A DNA stretch of 64,000 nt from Nocardioides sp. GY 10127 (lineage in GTDB: Bacteria > Actinomycetota > Actinomycetes > Propionibacteriales > Nocardioidaceae), in contig NZ_STGL01000007.1 of the NCBI RefSeq assembly GCF_004919085.1, positions 310,001 through 374,000 of the forward strand, read 5' to 3'. Under the pieces are notes generated by a model, which was not told the DNA's origin, ran no database searches, and was given only the letters and a program-made list of their open reading frames with translations. Positions 34,891 to 45,337 of this stretch are shown here, piece after piece. The first letter of the stretch is position 1. Each line of letters starts with the position of its first letter. The position numbers were made by a program, and so were the translations under genes.

Positions 34891-36681
34891 TCAGCGGTAG
34901 AGCTCCTCCACGTCGCGGTGCACCTCGCGCATGACGACGGCGCGCTTGAGCTTCATGCTCGGCGTGAGCTGCCCGCCCTCCTCGGTCCACTCGTCGGCCA
35001 GGACGGCGAACTTGCGGATGGACTCGGCGTGGGAGACGGCGAGGTTGGCCTCGTCCACGGCTCCCTGGAGCTCGGCGTGCAGCTCGGGGTCCGCCACGAG
35101 CGAGTCCGGGTCGGGGCGCTTGCCGTGGTCCGCGGCCCAGCGCGGCAGCGACTCGCGGTCGAGGGTGATGAGCGCGGCGATGAAGGGCTTCTGGTCGCCG
35201 ACGACGACGCACTGGTCGATCAGCGGGTGCTGGCGCAGCCGGTCCTCGAGCACGGCCGGGGCGACGTTCTTGCCGCCGGCGGTCACGATGATCTCCTTCT
35301 TGCGGCCGGTGATCCTCACGAAGCCCTCGGCGTCGATCTCGCCGATGTCGCCGGAACGGAACCAGCCGTCGGCGTCCAGGACCTCCCGGGTCGCCTCGGC
35401 GTTGTGCCAGTAGCCGCTGAACACCTGGTCGCCGCGCCACAGCAGCTCCCCGTCGTCCGCGACCTTCACGCTGGTGCCCTGGAAGGGGCGGCCGACCGTG
35501 CCGATGCGGATCGCCCCGGGCAGGTTGGCGGCGAGCGCGGCCGTGGTCTCGGTGAGGCCGTAGCCCTCGAGCACGGTGAGCCCGAGCCCGCGGAAGAAGT
35601 GCGAGAGGCGCTCGCCCAGCGGGGCGCCGCCCGAGATCGCGTAGCGGCAGCGGCCACCGAGCGCGGTGCGGAGCTTGGTGTAGACCAGCCGGTCGAACAG
35701 GGCGTGGGTGAGCCGCAGCCGCAGGCCGGGGCCACCGTGGTCCAGCGACTCGGAGTAGGCGATCGCGGTCGCGGCGGCCCGCGCGAAGATGGCGCCGCGG
35801 CCCTCGGAGTACGCCTTCTGCGAGGCGCCGTTGAACACCTTCTCGAACACGCGGGGCACGGCCAGGATGAACGTCGGGCGGAACTCCGCCAGGTCGGCCA
35901 TCAGGTTCTTCACGTCGGGGGAGTGGCCCAGCCGGGCCCGGCTCATCACGCAGCCGACCTGGATGATCCGGGCGAAGACGTGGGCCAGCGGGAGGAAGAG
36001 CAGCGTGGCCGCGTCCTCCTCGGAGAAGAGGTCCTCCAGCTCGCCCGTGGCGACCCCCAGCTCGTAGAGGAAGTTGCCGTGGGTGAGGGCGCAGCCCTTG
36101 GGGCGGCCGGTGGTGCCCGAGGTGTAGACGATGGTGGCCACGGTGTCGGGGCCGAGCTGCTCGCGGCGGCGCTCGAGCGACTCGTCGGCCACGGTGCGGC
36201 CGAGGTGCTCGAGCTCCGCGACCGCGCCGGACTCGATCGTCCAGACGTGGTCGAGCGCCGGCAGCTCCTCGCGGATGCCGGCCACGAGCGCGGCGTGCTG
36301 CTGGGTCTCCACCAGCACCGCCCGGGCCCCGGAGTCGCTGAGGATCCAGGTGACCTGCTCGGCGGAGGACGTCTCGTAGACCGGCACCGTCACCGCGCCC
36401 GCGAACCAGGCCGCGTAGTCCAGCAGCGTCCACTCGAAGCGGGTCTTCGACATGATCGCGACCCGGTCGCCGGGCTGGACACCGGCGGCGACGAGACCGC
36501 GGGCGGCGGCCCGGACCTCCTCGAGGAACTGCGTCGAGGTGACGTCCTCCCAGGCCCGGTCCGCGCCGCGCCGGGAGAACAGCGCGGCCTGCGGCGCCTC
36601 CTGCGCGTTGCGCAGGACGGCCTGCGTGAGGTCGGTGTCGGAGCCGAGGGCGAGGGTCAGCGGGTGGTGGTACTCACGCAC
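34891..36681 (-). CDS. Long-chain fatty-acid-CoA ligase (FadD15-like)
   Basis: Adenylate-forming enzyme of 596 residues that makes acyl-CoA from fatty acid, ATP and CoA. AMP-binding signature YTSGTTGRPKG, A4/A5 LEGYGLTET, hinge GWFRSGDIGEID, and RITGRKKEIIVTAGGKNVAP with the catalytic Lys in the C-terminal lobe. GTG 36681 follows GGAGG by about 6 nt. In the corresponding mycobacterial block the gene is fadD15. The neighbouring SRPBCC and acyltransferase genes fit a lipid theme. Confidence 0.94.
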   Translation of the reverse strand: MREYHHPLTLALGSDTDLTQAVLRNAQEAPQAALFSRRGADRAWEDVTSTQFLEEVRAAARGLVAAGVQPGDRVAIMSKTRFEWTLLDYAAWFAGAVTVPVYETSSAEQVTWILSDSGARAVLVETQQHAALVAGIREELPALDHVWTIESGAVAELEHLGRTVADESLERRREQLGPDTVATIVYTSGTTGRPKGCALTHGNFLYELGVATGELEDLFSEEDAATLLFLPLAHVFARIIQVGCVMSRARLGHSPDVKNLMADLAEFRPTFILAVPRVFEKVFNGASQKAYSEGRGAIFARAAATAIAYSESLDHGGPGLRLRLTHALFDRLVYTKLRTALGGRCRYAISGGAPLGERLSHFFRGLGLTVLEGYGLTETTAALAANLPGAIRIGTVGRPFQGTSVKVADDGELLWRGDQVFSGYWHNAEATREVLDADGWFRSGDIGEIDAEGFVRITGRKKEIIVTAGGKNVAPAVLEDRLRQHPLIDQCVVVGDQKPFIAALITLDRESLPRWAADHGKRPDPDSLVADPELHAELQGAVDEANLAVSHAESIRKFAVLADEWTEEGGQLTPSMKLKRAVVMREVHRDVEELYR

Positions 36682-36918
36682 GGCGCGCCTCCGGGCTGGG
36701 TGCCTCGGAGCTGGCGAGGGCCGGGACGTCGTCGAAGGTGCGCACGTCGCGCACGCTACCGCGATCGGCGGGCCCCCGTCGGCACCCCCGTCGGGGGACC
36801 CCTGATCTAGTACGCTGCCGACGCGCCGTCGGTCGTGACCTGCGGCCCCTCCGGGACGGCCCCGGGGGAGGGCGCCTCGTGACGGCCCGCCGACGGGCCG
36901 AGGGAGCAGGGAGACCCG

Positions 36919-37356
36919 GTGGCTGAGCAGACCACGTCGTCCATCGTCGTCGAGGCCCCGCCCGCCGACGTCATGGCCGTCATCGCCGACTTCGAGTCCT
37001 ACCCCGGCTGGGCCAAGGGGATGACCCGCGTGGAGGTCCGCTCCACCCAGGCCGACGGCCGCGCCAGCGAGGTCTTCTTCGCGGTCGACGTCTCCCCGAT
37101 CAAGGACGAGTACACGCTCCACTACACGTGGGACGGGGACCGCGAGGTCCGCTGGACGCTCGTGGAGGGCGGGATGCTCAAGGCCCTCGACGGCGCCTAC
37201 GAGCTGCGCGAGGTCGCCGCGGGCACCGAGGTGACCTACCGGCTCGCCCTCGACGTCTCGCTGCCGCTCATCGGCATGGTCAAGCGCAAGGGCGAGAAGA
37301 TCCTCATCGACTCCGCGCTCAAGGGTCTGAAGAAGCGCGTCGAGTCCGGCGCCTGA
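36919..37356 (+). CDS. SRPBCC/START-like lipid-binding protein
   Basis: Protein of 145 residues of the polyketide cyclase/dehydrase (SRPBCC) superfamily: TTSSIVVEAPPADVMAVIADFESYPGWAKG at the start, then seven strands and a C-terminal helix KRKGEKILIDSALKGLKKRV. The fold gives a hydrophobic cavity. No catalytic residue is obvious, so it probably binds or carries a lipid. GTG start with two GGGAG sites. Divergent from the acyl-CoA ligase; a counterpart stands in the same place in mycobacteria (recalled as Rv2185c). Confidence 0.85.
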   Translation: MAEQTTSSIVVEAPPADVMAVIADFESYPGWAKGMTRVEVRSTQADGRASEVFFAVDVSPIKDEYTLHYTWDGDREVRWTLVEGGMLKALDGAYELREVAAGTEVTYRLALDVSLPLIGMVKRKGEKILIDSALKGLKKRVESGA

Positions 37357-37446
37357 GGCCGCGGGGCGCGCGGCTCGGCAGCGAGCCGCAGCGCTCGTCC
37401 CGGGAACGCCCCAGCGGGTCGGCGAGCACAGCTACGAACACGGCCA

Positions 37447-37489
37447 GAAGCACAGCGGGAAGCACAGCGAGAAGCACAGCGAGAAGCAC
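37447..37489. repeat. 12-bp tandem repeat (AAGCACAGCGAG)
   Basis: About 3.5 copies of AAGCACAGCGAG just before the GTG of the next gene. The period equals four codons and the array is in frame with that gene (Lys-His-Ser-Glu). No ATG, GTG or TTG precedes it in frame after the stop at 37328, so it is probably untranslated leader. Confidence 0.75.
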
Positions 37490-37501
37490 GGGGAGGACGC
37501 G

Positions 37502-38068
37502 GTGAGCACCGCCCAGGGGGGTCCGGCACCCGAGCCGGACGACGAGGTCGGGACCCTGGCCGAGGAGGCCGTCAAGCTCTTCGCCGTGCTCAGCGACCTC
37601 TCCCGGCCGGGTGCCTCCCGGCCCGGCCCAGCCGCCGACGACCCGCAGCCCGCGGAGCACCGGGCCCCGCAGGGCGGTCCCGGTCCCGGGGCCGGCGGGG
37701 GTGCCGGTGGGGGTGCCGGTGGTGGCGCGCCCCACGGTGCCCACGAGTGCGTGGCGTGGTGCCCGGTGTGTCGCGGCGCCGACCTCGTCCGGCACGTCAC
37801 CCCCGAGGTACGGGCGCACCTGGTGCAGGCCGCCTCGTCGCTGCTCGCCGCGGCGGCCGCCTTCGTCGCTCCGCCGGCCCCGGCCCCGGGCGCCCGAGCG
37901 GGCTCCCCGGCGGGCTCCCCGGCGGGTCCTGCGCCGTCCTCTGACCGGACCGACGCGGCGTCGGAGGAACCTTGCGTGGAAGATGGTCCCGAGGGCTCCG
38001 CGCCGGGCCCGCACCGCGAGACCACCCACAGCCCCGCCCCCGGGGCTCCCCACGAGGAGGACCAGTGA
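37502..38068 (+). CDS. Hypothetical Pro/Gly-rich protein with a Cys motif
   Basis: Protein of 188 residues. A short helix (EEAVKLFAVLSDL) is followed by a Gly-rich linker, then a cysteine cluster HECVAWCPVCRGADLV that could bind zinc, a helix (RAHLVQAASSLLAAAAAFV) and a disordered Pro/Ser tail. Similar small proteins precede the ROK glucokinase gene in many actinobacteria; function unknown. GTG start behind GGGGAGGA; its stop overlaps the ROK kinase start (GTGA). Confidence 0.72.
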   Translation: MSTAQGGPAPEPDDEVGTLAEEAVKLFAVLSDLSRPGASRPGPAADDPQPAEHRAPQGGPGPGAGGGAGGGAGGGAPHGAHECVAWCPVCRGADLVRHVTPEVRAHLVQAASSLLAAAAAFVAPPAPAPGARAGSPAGSPAGPAPSSDRTDAASEEPCVEDGPEGSAPGPHRETTHSPAPGAPHEEDQ

Positions 38069-39006
38069 CCCTGACCTGCGGCATCGACGTCGGAGGAACC
38101 AAGATCCTCGGAGGCGTCGTCGACCCCGAGGGCACGATCCTCACCGAGCTGCGGGTGGACTCCCCGGCGTCCGACCCCGCTGCCATCGAGGCCGCCATCG
38201 CCGGCCTCGTCAAGGCGCTGGCCGCCCAGCACGAGGTCACCGCCGTCGGCGTCGGCGCCGCCGGCTACGTGGACAAGGCCCGCTCCAACGTCATGTTCGC
38301 GCCCAACATCGCCTGGCGCGACGTCCCGATGCGGGCCGAGCTCGAGGCCGAGCTGGGTCTGCCCGTCGTCGTCGAGAACGACGCCAACGCGGCGGCCTGG
38401 GGCGAGTTCCGCTTCGGCGCCGGCGAGGACGTCGACGACCTGCTGCTCGTCACCGTCGGCACGGGCGTGGGCGGTGGCCTCGTCCTCGACGGGGAGCTCT
38501 ACCGCGGCGCCTTCGGCGTCGGTGCCGAGATCGGCCACATGCGCATGGTGCCCGGCGGCGTGCTCTGCGGCTGCGGCAACCGCGGCTGCTTCGAGCAGTA
38601 CGCCTCGGGCTCCGCGCTCGTGCGCGAGGCCCGGGACGCCGCTCGCGGCGGCTCCCTGCTGGCCCGCACCCTGCTCGACATGGCCGGCGGCGAGGTGGAT
38701 CGGATCACCGGTCCGCTCGTCACGCAGGCCGCCCAGGCGGGCGACCCCTTCTCCATCGAGCAGCTGGCCGACCTCGGCCGCTGGCTCGGCGAGGGCATCG
38801 CCTCGCTCACGGCCGTGCTGGACCCCGGCGCCGTCGTCATCGGCGGCGGCGTGAGCGAGGCCGGCGAGCTGCTGCTGGACCCGATCCGTCGCGGCTTCCA
38901 CGCCCAGCTCACGGGCCGCGGCCACCGGCCCGAGCTCACCATCCGCAAGGCCGAGCTCGGCAACCGCGCGGGCCTCATCGGCGCCGCGGACCTCGCGCGG
39001 CGGTGA
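38065..39006 (+). CDS. ROK-family glucokinase
   Basis: Cytosolic sugar kinase of 313 residues. ATP loop GIDVGGTKILGGVVD, catalytic Asp in VENDANAAAWGE, phosphate loop TVGTGVGGGLVLDG, and the zinc-binding ROK signature CGCGNRGCFEQYASG. GTG 38065 sits behind GAGGAGG and overlaps the upstream stop. Glucose is the likely substrate by similarity to actinobacterial glucokinases. The gene is tandem with a second ROK kinase. Confidence 0.92.
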   Translation: MTLTCGIDVGGTKILGGVVDPEGTILTELRVDSPASDPAAIEAAIAGLVKALAAQHEVTAVGVGAAGYVDKARSNVMFAPNIAWRDVPMRAELEAELGLPVVVENDANAAAWGEFRFGAGEDVDDLLLVTVGTGVGGGLVLDGELYRGAFGVGAEIGHMRMVPGGVLCGCGNRGCFEQYASGSALVREARDAARGGSLLARTLLDMAGGEVDRITGPLVTQAAQAGDPFSIEQLADLGRWLGEGIASLTAVLDPGAVVIGGGVSEAGELLLDPIRRGFHAQLTGRGHRPELTIRKAELGNRAGLIGAADLARR

Positions 39007-40049
39007 CCCGGTGCCCCTGACCGGCCCGGGCGCCGGGCTGCGGCCCGTCGTCATCGGGGTCGACGTCGGTGGCACGAAGGTGATGGCGGCCGAGGTGGCG
39101 CCCGACGGGAGCGTCGTGTCCGTCGCCCACGCCTCGACGCCCGGACGTCGCGTGGAGGTCGAGCTGGTCGAGGCGGCGCTCACCGCCGCGGTCACCGAGG
39201 TGGCCGCCGGTCGCCGGGTGGCCGGCGTGGGCCTGGCCGCGGCCGGCTTCGTCGACTCCGCGGGGGAGCGGGTCATGTTCGCCCCCCACCTGCCGTGGCG
39301 CGGCCACCAGGTGCGGGCGCGGCTCGCCGAGCGGTGGCAGGTGCCGGTCTTCCTCGACAACGACGCCAACTGCGCGGCCCGCGCCGAGACCGACTACGGC
39401 GCCGCCGTCGGTGCCGACGACGCCCTGGTCATCACGCTGGGCACCGGCATCGGCGGGGCGGTCGTGCTCGACGGCGTCCTGCACCGCGGCCGCAACGGCA
39501 TGGCCGGCGAGTTCGGTCACGCCCAGGTCGTGCCCGGCGGCCGGGGCTGCGAGTGCGGCGGCTCGGGGTGCTGGGAGCAGTACTGCTCCGGCAACGCGCT
39601 GCGCCGCCACGTCCGCGCCTCGCTGGAGGCCGGCCTCGCCGCTGCGGCGCTCCTGGGCCTGGCCGGCGGCGACCCGGAGGCCGTCACCGGCCCCATGATC
39701 ACCGAGGCCGCCCGGCTGGGCGATCCCGCGTGCCTGGCCGCCTACGCCGAGGTCGGGCGCTGGCTCGGGGTGGGCACGGCGAACCTCGTCGCCGCGTTCG
39801 ACCCCGAGGTCGTCGTCATCGGCGGTGGCGTGTCCGCGGCGGGGGACCTGCTCCTCGAGCCCGCGCGGCGGGCACTGGCGGAGTCGCTCGTCGGCGGCCA
39901 GGACCGGGTGGTCCCGCCGCTCCTGCGCGCCAGCTTCGGCCCGGAGGCCGGGGTGGTCGGCGCGGCCAGCATGGTCCGCGAGGGCCTGGGCCGTGGGGCG
40001 CGGCCGCGCCTCGGCGGCCGGCTGGCCGGCGCGGCGGCGGCCAACCGGG

Positions 40050-41297
<1,248 letters not shown>

Positions 41298-41301
41298 GGG
41301 G

Positions 41302-42111
41302 TCAGCGTAGGCGGTCCGGTGCCCTGTCGGGCAGCGCCTCGACGAAGTGGATCGTCTCGTCGACGATCAGCGGCAGGTCGTGGTCCAGCGTCGCCACGTG
41401 CAGGCTGTCCGGCAGGGCGACGCGGGTGACGGGCCCACCCACCCGCGCGGTGATGACGGCCTCGCTGCTGGCGTCGACGACGTGGTCGACGTCGGAGCGC
41501 AGGTAGAGCAGCGGCGCCGTGACCCGGGGGAGGTCGCGCCGCAACGGTCCCCACGCCCGCATCATCGAGTGGGCCGCCCGCAGCGGCGTGCGGGTGTAGC
41601 CGTGCTCGGTCACGCCCTCCTTCGCGATGTCGTCGGCGATCCCGGGGAACGAGCCGACCAGGTGCTTGAGGACGGGCAGGGCGAGGACGTCCTTGCGGGT
41701 GGTCGCCACCGCGGGGTTCACCACCACGACCCCGTCGACCTCCTCCGGCCGGTCGGCCGCCAGCCTCAGCACCAGGGCGCCGCCCATGGACAGCCCTGCG
41801 GCCACGACGACGTCGCAGGACGCCCGGAGGCGCGCGTGGGCCTCGAGGACCGTGGCGTACCACTGCTCCCACGTCGTGGTGTTGCAGTCCTGCCACGTCG
41901 TGCCGTGGCCGGGCAGCCTCGGCACCTCCACGGCCCAGCCCCGCTCCGCCAGCGCGTCGGCCCAGGGACGCATCGAGGCGGGCTGGCCCGTGAAGCCGTG
42001 CTGGAGCAGGACGCCGACGCGGCGCGCGCCGTCGGCGGGCCGGGGCGGCACCGACAGCGGGCTCGCCAGGGGGTGGACGGGCACGGGCAGGTCGGACGTG
42101 TCGTGGCTCAC
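41302..42111 (-). CDS. Alpha/beta-hydrolase (carboxylesterase-like)
   Basis: Serine hydrolase of 269 residues resembling Est30/monoglyceride lipases. Oxyanion strand GVLLQHGFTGQPASM, nucleophile elbow GLSMGGALV, acid in YLRSDVDHVVDASS and catalytic His in DSLHVATLDHD. It has no signal peptide, so it is cytosolic and acts on short esters or glycerides. GTG 42111 is the only start before the structured N-terminus; CAGGAT sits 6 nt upstream. Divergent from the acyltransferase across an 11-bp repeat array. Confidence 0.9.
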   Translation of the reverse strand: MSHDTSDLPVPVHPLASPLSVPPRPADGARRVGVLLQHGFTGQPASMRPWADALAERGWAVEVPRLPGHGTTWQDCNTTTWEQWYATVLEAHARLRASCDVVVAAGLSMGGALVLRLAADRPEEVDGVVVVNPAVATTRKDVLALPVLKHLVGSFPGIADDIAKEGVTEHGYTRTPLRAAHSMMRAWGPLRRDLPRVTAPLLYLRSDVDHVVDASSEAVITARVGGPVTRVALPDSLHVATLDHDLPLIVDETIHFVEALPDRAPDRLR

Positions 42112-42152
42112 GGTCGCATCCTGGCGCACCCGGCGGCACCGGTGAAGAGGGT

Positions 42153-42218
42153 CCACCTGCACCCCACCTGCCCCCCACCTGCCCCCGACCTGCACCCGAC
42201 CTGCACCCGACCTGCACC
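42153..42218. repeat. Six 11-bp direct repeats in a divergent promoter region
   Basis: Six consecutive copies of CNACCTGCNCC: CCACCTGCACC, two of CCACCTGCCCC, then three identical CGACCTGCACC. It lies between the starts of the esterase and the acyltransferase genes. The period is about one helical turn, so every copy faces the same side of the DNA. It may be a multi-site operator or a slippage tract. Confidence 0.88.
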
Positions 42219-42321
42219 AAGGGGCGCTGTGGCGCCCGGGCGGTTCTGCAATAGGGTGCCTCGCAGTGGCGGCCGGAGCCCGGGTCCCGTCACCTCGACA
42301 CGGCTCGGCGGAGGTGCGCGG

Positions 42322-43053
42322 ATGTTCTACTGGTTCCTCAAGTGGATCGCCCTGGGGCCGTTCCTGCGCGTCGTCTTCCGCCCCAAGGTCTCGGGCGCGG
42401 ACCACGTGCCGCTCGAGGGCCCCGCGATCCTCGCGAGCAACCACCTCTCCTACGCGGACTGGCTGTTCATGCCGCTCACGCTGCCCCGCCGCGTCACGTT
42501 CGTGGCCAAGGCGGAGTACTTCACCGGCACGGGCATCAAGGGCTGGCTCCAGAAGACGTTCTTCTCCGGCTCGGGCCAGGTGCCGATCGACCGCTCGGGC
42601 GCCGACGCCGCGGCCGGCGCGATGCTGTCGGCCAAGCGCGTGCTCGCCGAGGGCGGCCTCTTCGGCATCTACCCGGAGGGGACCCGCAGCCACGACGGCC
42701 GGCTCTACCGGGGCAAGACCGGCGTCGCCCGGCTCGCGCTCGAGACCGGCGTCCCCGTCGTCCCCGTCGCGGTCGTCGGCACGGACGTCGTGGCGCCCCC
42801 GGGCAAGAAATTCGGCGAGTTCACCCGCCCCGTCGTCCGGTTCGGCGAGCCGCTCGACTTCAGCCGCTACGAGGGCCTCGCCAACGACCGCTACATCCTC
42901 CGCTCGGTGACCGACGAGATCATGTACGAGATCATGCGGCTCTCCGGTCAGGAGTACGTCGACATGTACGCCACCCGCGCCAAGGAGGAGGCCAAGAAGG
43001 CCGAGGCCGAGGCCGCGATCGAGGCCGCGCACGAGCAGCGGAAGGCCTCCTGA
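42322..43053 (+). CDS. 1-acylglycerol-3-phosphate acyltransferase (PlsC-like)
   Basis: Membrane-associated acyltransferase of 243 residues in phospholipid synthesis. Motif I NHLSYAD (HX4D), motif II/III around GSGQVPIDR and IYPEGTRSHDG, and motif IV VPVVPVAVVG. A Lys/Glu/Ala-rich C-terminal helix ends in HEQRKAS. ATG 42322 has GGAGG at good distance; the frame is open upstream through the antisense of the esterase gene and is ignored. The mycobacterial block holds a similar gene (recalled as Rv2182c). Confidence 0.93.
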   Translation: MFYWFLKWIALGPFLRVVFRPKVSGADHVPLEGPAILASNHLSYADWLFMPLTLPRRVTFVAKAEYFTGTGIKGWLQKTFFSGSGQVPIDRSGADAAAGAMLSAKRVLAEGGLFGIYPEGTRSHDGRLYRGKTGVARLALETGVPVVPVAVVGTDVVAPPGKKFGEFTRPVVRFGEPLDFSRYEGLANDRYILRSVTDEIMYEIMRLSGQEYVDMYATRAKEEAKKAEAEAAIEAAHEQRKAS

Positions 43054-43084
43054 GCCCTGCCGTGACGCCCCCTGGCCCAGCCTC

Positions 43085-43642
43085 GTGACGATCCACTCCA
43101 CGCACCCCTTCGCGGACGCCGAGCCCGACCCGGTCCGGCGGTTCCGTGGCCGCCTCGGCGGGAGCGTGACGCTGTGGTGCGCGGGCACCGGCGCGACGCG
43201 CGCCGGGCTCACCGTCACCTCGCTGCTCGTCGCGAACGGCGAGCCGCCCCGGGTCGTGGCCGTCCTGGACCCGGACGCCGACCTCACCCTCGAGCTCCAG
43301 GACGCCGGCCTCGCGGCCGTGTCCCTCCTGGCCTGGCGCCACCGGCAGCTGGCGGAGGTCTTCGCCGGCCTCGCGCCCTCGCCGGGCGGTCCGTTCCGGG
43401 CCGCCGAGTTCACCGACACCGCCTGGGGGCCGCGGCCGCTGCGCACGCTCGGCTGGGCCGGGCTCCGGCTGGAGTCGACGCGCGAGCTGGGCTGGTCCCT
43501 GGAGGTCACCTGCCTCCTCGAGCACGCCGAGGTGGAGGACGCCGGCCCCGAGATGACCGGGGGGCCGGACGGTGCCGGGCCCGAGAGCGCAGGGCTGGCG
43601 CACCGGCGTGGCCGCTACCTCGGCTGGCCGGACCCGCGGTGA
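43085..43642 (+). CDS. Flavin reductase-like FMN-binding protein
   Basis: Protein of 185 residues with a split-barrel flavin reductase fold: VRRFRGRLGGSVTLWCAGTG, RAGLTVTSLLVANGEPPRVVAVLD, and a C-terminal GWSLEVTCLLEHAEVE. It matches FMN-binding domains that reduce or carry flavin for partner monooxygenases. No partner is adjacent. The TGA stop overlaps the GTG of the following coiled-coil gene. Confidence 0.8.
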   Translation: MTIHSTHPFADAEPDPVRRFRGRLGGSVTLWCAGTGATRAGLTVTSLLVANGEPPRVVAVLDPDADLTLELQDAGLAAVSLLAWRHRQLAEVFAGLAPSPGGPFRAAEFTDTAWGPRPLRTLGWAGLRLESTRELGWSLEVTCLLEHAEVEDAGPEMTGGPDGAGPESAGLAHRRGRYLGWPDPR

Positions 43643-44544
43643 GCGACGAGCCCGACCGGCCCGAGCAGGCGCTGCTCGTCCACGCCGAGGGCCTCTACGG
43701 GCTGCCGCTGGGGGACTTCACCGGGGCGCGGGACGCGCTCGTGCGCGAGCACCGCGGCACGGACCTGGCGGCCGGCCTCAAGGCGCTGCGCAAGCCGTCG
43801 ACCGCCGCGTGGGTCGTCAACCTGCTGGTGCGCCGCGAGACCGAGCAGGTCGAGCAGGTGCTGGGTCTCGGCGAGGCGCTGCGGCAGGCGCAGGCGACCT
43901 TCTCCGGCGACGCCCTGCGCGACCTCACCCGGCAGCGCCGCCAGCTCGTCGCGGCGGTCACCACCACCGCCCGCCGGCGCGCGCGGGAGGAGGGGCTGCG
44001 GGTCACCGAGGCGGTGGCCGTGCAGGTCGAGTCGACCCTCACCGCCGCCATGGTGGACGCCGGGTGCGCGGACGCCGTGCGCAGCGGCCTGCTGGTCGCG
44101 GCACTGGCCACCACCGGGCTCGACGACGTCGACCCGGCCGCCGCGGTGGCCCTGCCCGCGGCGCTCGGGCACCGCGCCGCCCCGGTGGCACCGCCGGTGC
44201 CGGAGCGGCCCGTGCTCCACGTCGTCCCGGACCCCGACGCGGACGCGAAGGCCCGCCGGGCCGCCGAGGACGCCCTGGAGGAGGCCGAGGAGGCCCTGGC
44301 GGCGGTCGAGGCCGAGCACGGCCGCGCCGAGGAGGACGTGGCCCGGCTCAACGCCCGGGCGATGGAGCTGGCCGCGCAGCTCGACGAGGTGCGCCGCCGC
44401 GCGGCCGAGCTGGAGGCCGAGGCGGACGAGGTCGACGCCGACCTCGAGGAGGCCGAGGACGTGCGGGACGAGCAGGCCGTGCTGCTCCAGGACGCCACCG
44501 CGGAGCGGGACGCCGCCCGGGCGGCGCTGGAGAAGCTGGGCTGA
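43639..44544 (+). CDS. Coiled-coil protein, unknown function
   Basis: Protein of 301 residues. An N-terminal helical domain (about 10-165; GLPLGDFTGARDALVREHRG, KALRKPSTAAWVVNLLVRR) is conserved in related actinobacteria. A Pro-rich hinge and a 90-residue acidic coiled coil (about 210-300) follow. It has no membrane segment or signal. Coupled to the flavin reductase gene by a GTGA overlap. A structural or scaffolding role would be guesswork. Confidence 0.77.
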   Translation: MSDEPDRPEQALLVHAEGLYGLPLGDFTGARDALVREHRGTDLAAGLKALRKPSTAAWVVNLLVRRETEQVEQVLGLGEALRQAQATFSGDALRDLTRQRRQLVAAVTTTARRRAREEGLRVTEAVAVQVESTLTAAMVDAGCADAVRSGLLVAALATTGLDDVDPAAAVALPAALGHRAAPVAPPVPERPVLHVVPDPDADAKARRAAEDALEEAEEALAAVEAEHGRAEEDVARLNARAMELAAQLDEVRRRAAELEAEADEVDADLEEAEDVRDEQAVLLQDATAERDAARAALEKLG

Positions 44545-44588
44545 ACCCGCCCCCTCACCTCTCCGGGGCGGCGCACGTCAGGGGCCCG

Positions 44589-45332
44589 TCAGGCACCCGG
44601 CGCGGTGAGCGCGGCCGCCGCTGCGTCCAGCGCGGGGTCGGCGAGCCCGGCCCGGGGGAGGAGCGCCGTCACCAGCAGCGGGTGCCCGGCGAGCGCGCTC
44701 GCGTCGGTGCGCACCCGGGGCCGCTGGTCGAGCAGCGGCAGGGCCTCGACCGGTGCGCCGGGCAGGTCCCGGCGCAGCGCGGGCACCGTCACGTGCTCCA
44801 CGCCGCGGGTGGCGCGGGCCAGGAGCCAGGTGGCGGGGTCACCGACCACGTAGCGCTCCCCGTCGACCTCGGACCAGGTGCGCGGGGCGTGGGCCGCCCA
44901 CCAGGCGGCGCCGACGGTCCAGGGGCTGCCGTCAGGGACCGACAGCAGCGCGGGCAGCGGGGCGCCGAGCGTCTCCTCGTCCCACACGCAGAGGACGTCC
45001 CCGTCGACGGCGATCCCGGTGGCCAGAGCACCGCCGGCGAGGGGCGGCACCCCCGGAGCCGTGGCCGCGCCCGACGCCAGCACCTCGCGCAGCACGGCGT
45101 CGGTCTCGCGCAGGAGCACGTCGAGCCCCAGCACCGTGGCGCCGTCCTCCTGCCGTGCGGCCAGGGGCCGGGTGCAGCGCGCCACCGCGCTCCCACCGGC
45201 CGTCAGGACCGCGGTCACCGCGTCCCGCGCCAGGTCGAGTCCCAGCACGAGGCCCGGATCGAGGCCCGGGTCGAGGCTGGGGTCGAGGTTGGGGTCGAGG
45301 TCCGGGGAGGCAGGACGAGGAGCGGGGACCAC
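44589..45332 (-). CDS. FGGY-kinase N-lobe-only protein
   Basis: Protein of 247 residues. Its sequence follows the N-terminal lobe of FGGY sugar kinases: GLVLGLDLARDAVTAVLTAGG at the start, an EDG...VLGLDVLLRETDAVLREVL helix, GALATGIAVDGDVL, and GAAWWAAHAPRTWSEVDGERYVVGDPATWLLARATRG, which matches the LLWL...PKDYLRWRLTG segment. The C-terminal ATP-binding lobe (about 240 residues) is absent. The N-terminus carries four LDP repeats from a 12-bp DNA repeat (45250-45305). It starts 5 nt after the DUF1028 stop. It probably binds a sugar or regulates, and is unlikely to be an active kinase. Confidence 0.62.
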   Translation of the reverse strand: MVPAPRPASPDLDPNLDPSLDPGLDPGLVLGLDLARDAVTAVLTAGGSAVARCTRPLAARQEDGATVLGLDVLLRETDAVLREVLASGAATAPGVPPLAGGALATGIAVDGDVLCVWDEETLGAPLPALLSVPDGSPWTVGAAWWAAHAPRTWSEVDGERYVVGDPATWLLARATRGVEHVTVPALRRDLPGAPVEALPLLDQRPRVRTDASALAGHPLLVTALLPRAGLADPALDAAAAALTAPGA

Positions 45333-45337
45333 CGCGC

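Noticed and set aside
37331..37501. N-terminal extension of the 37502 gene through the KHSE repeat
   Set aside because: No ATG, GTG or TTG occurs in frame after the stop at 37328, while GTG 37502 has GGGGAGGA upstream.
44589..45332. Active FGGY carbohydrate kinase
   Set aside because: The ATP-binding C-terminal lobe is missing and nothing downstream on the minus strand supplies it.
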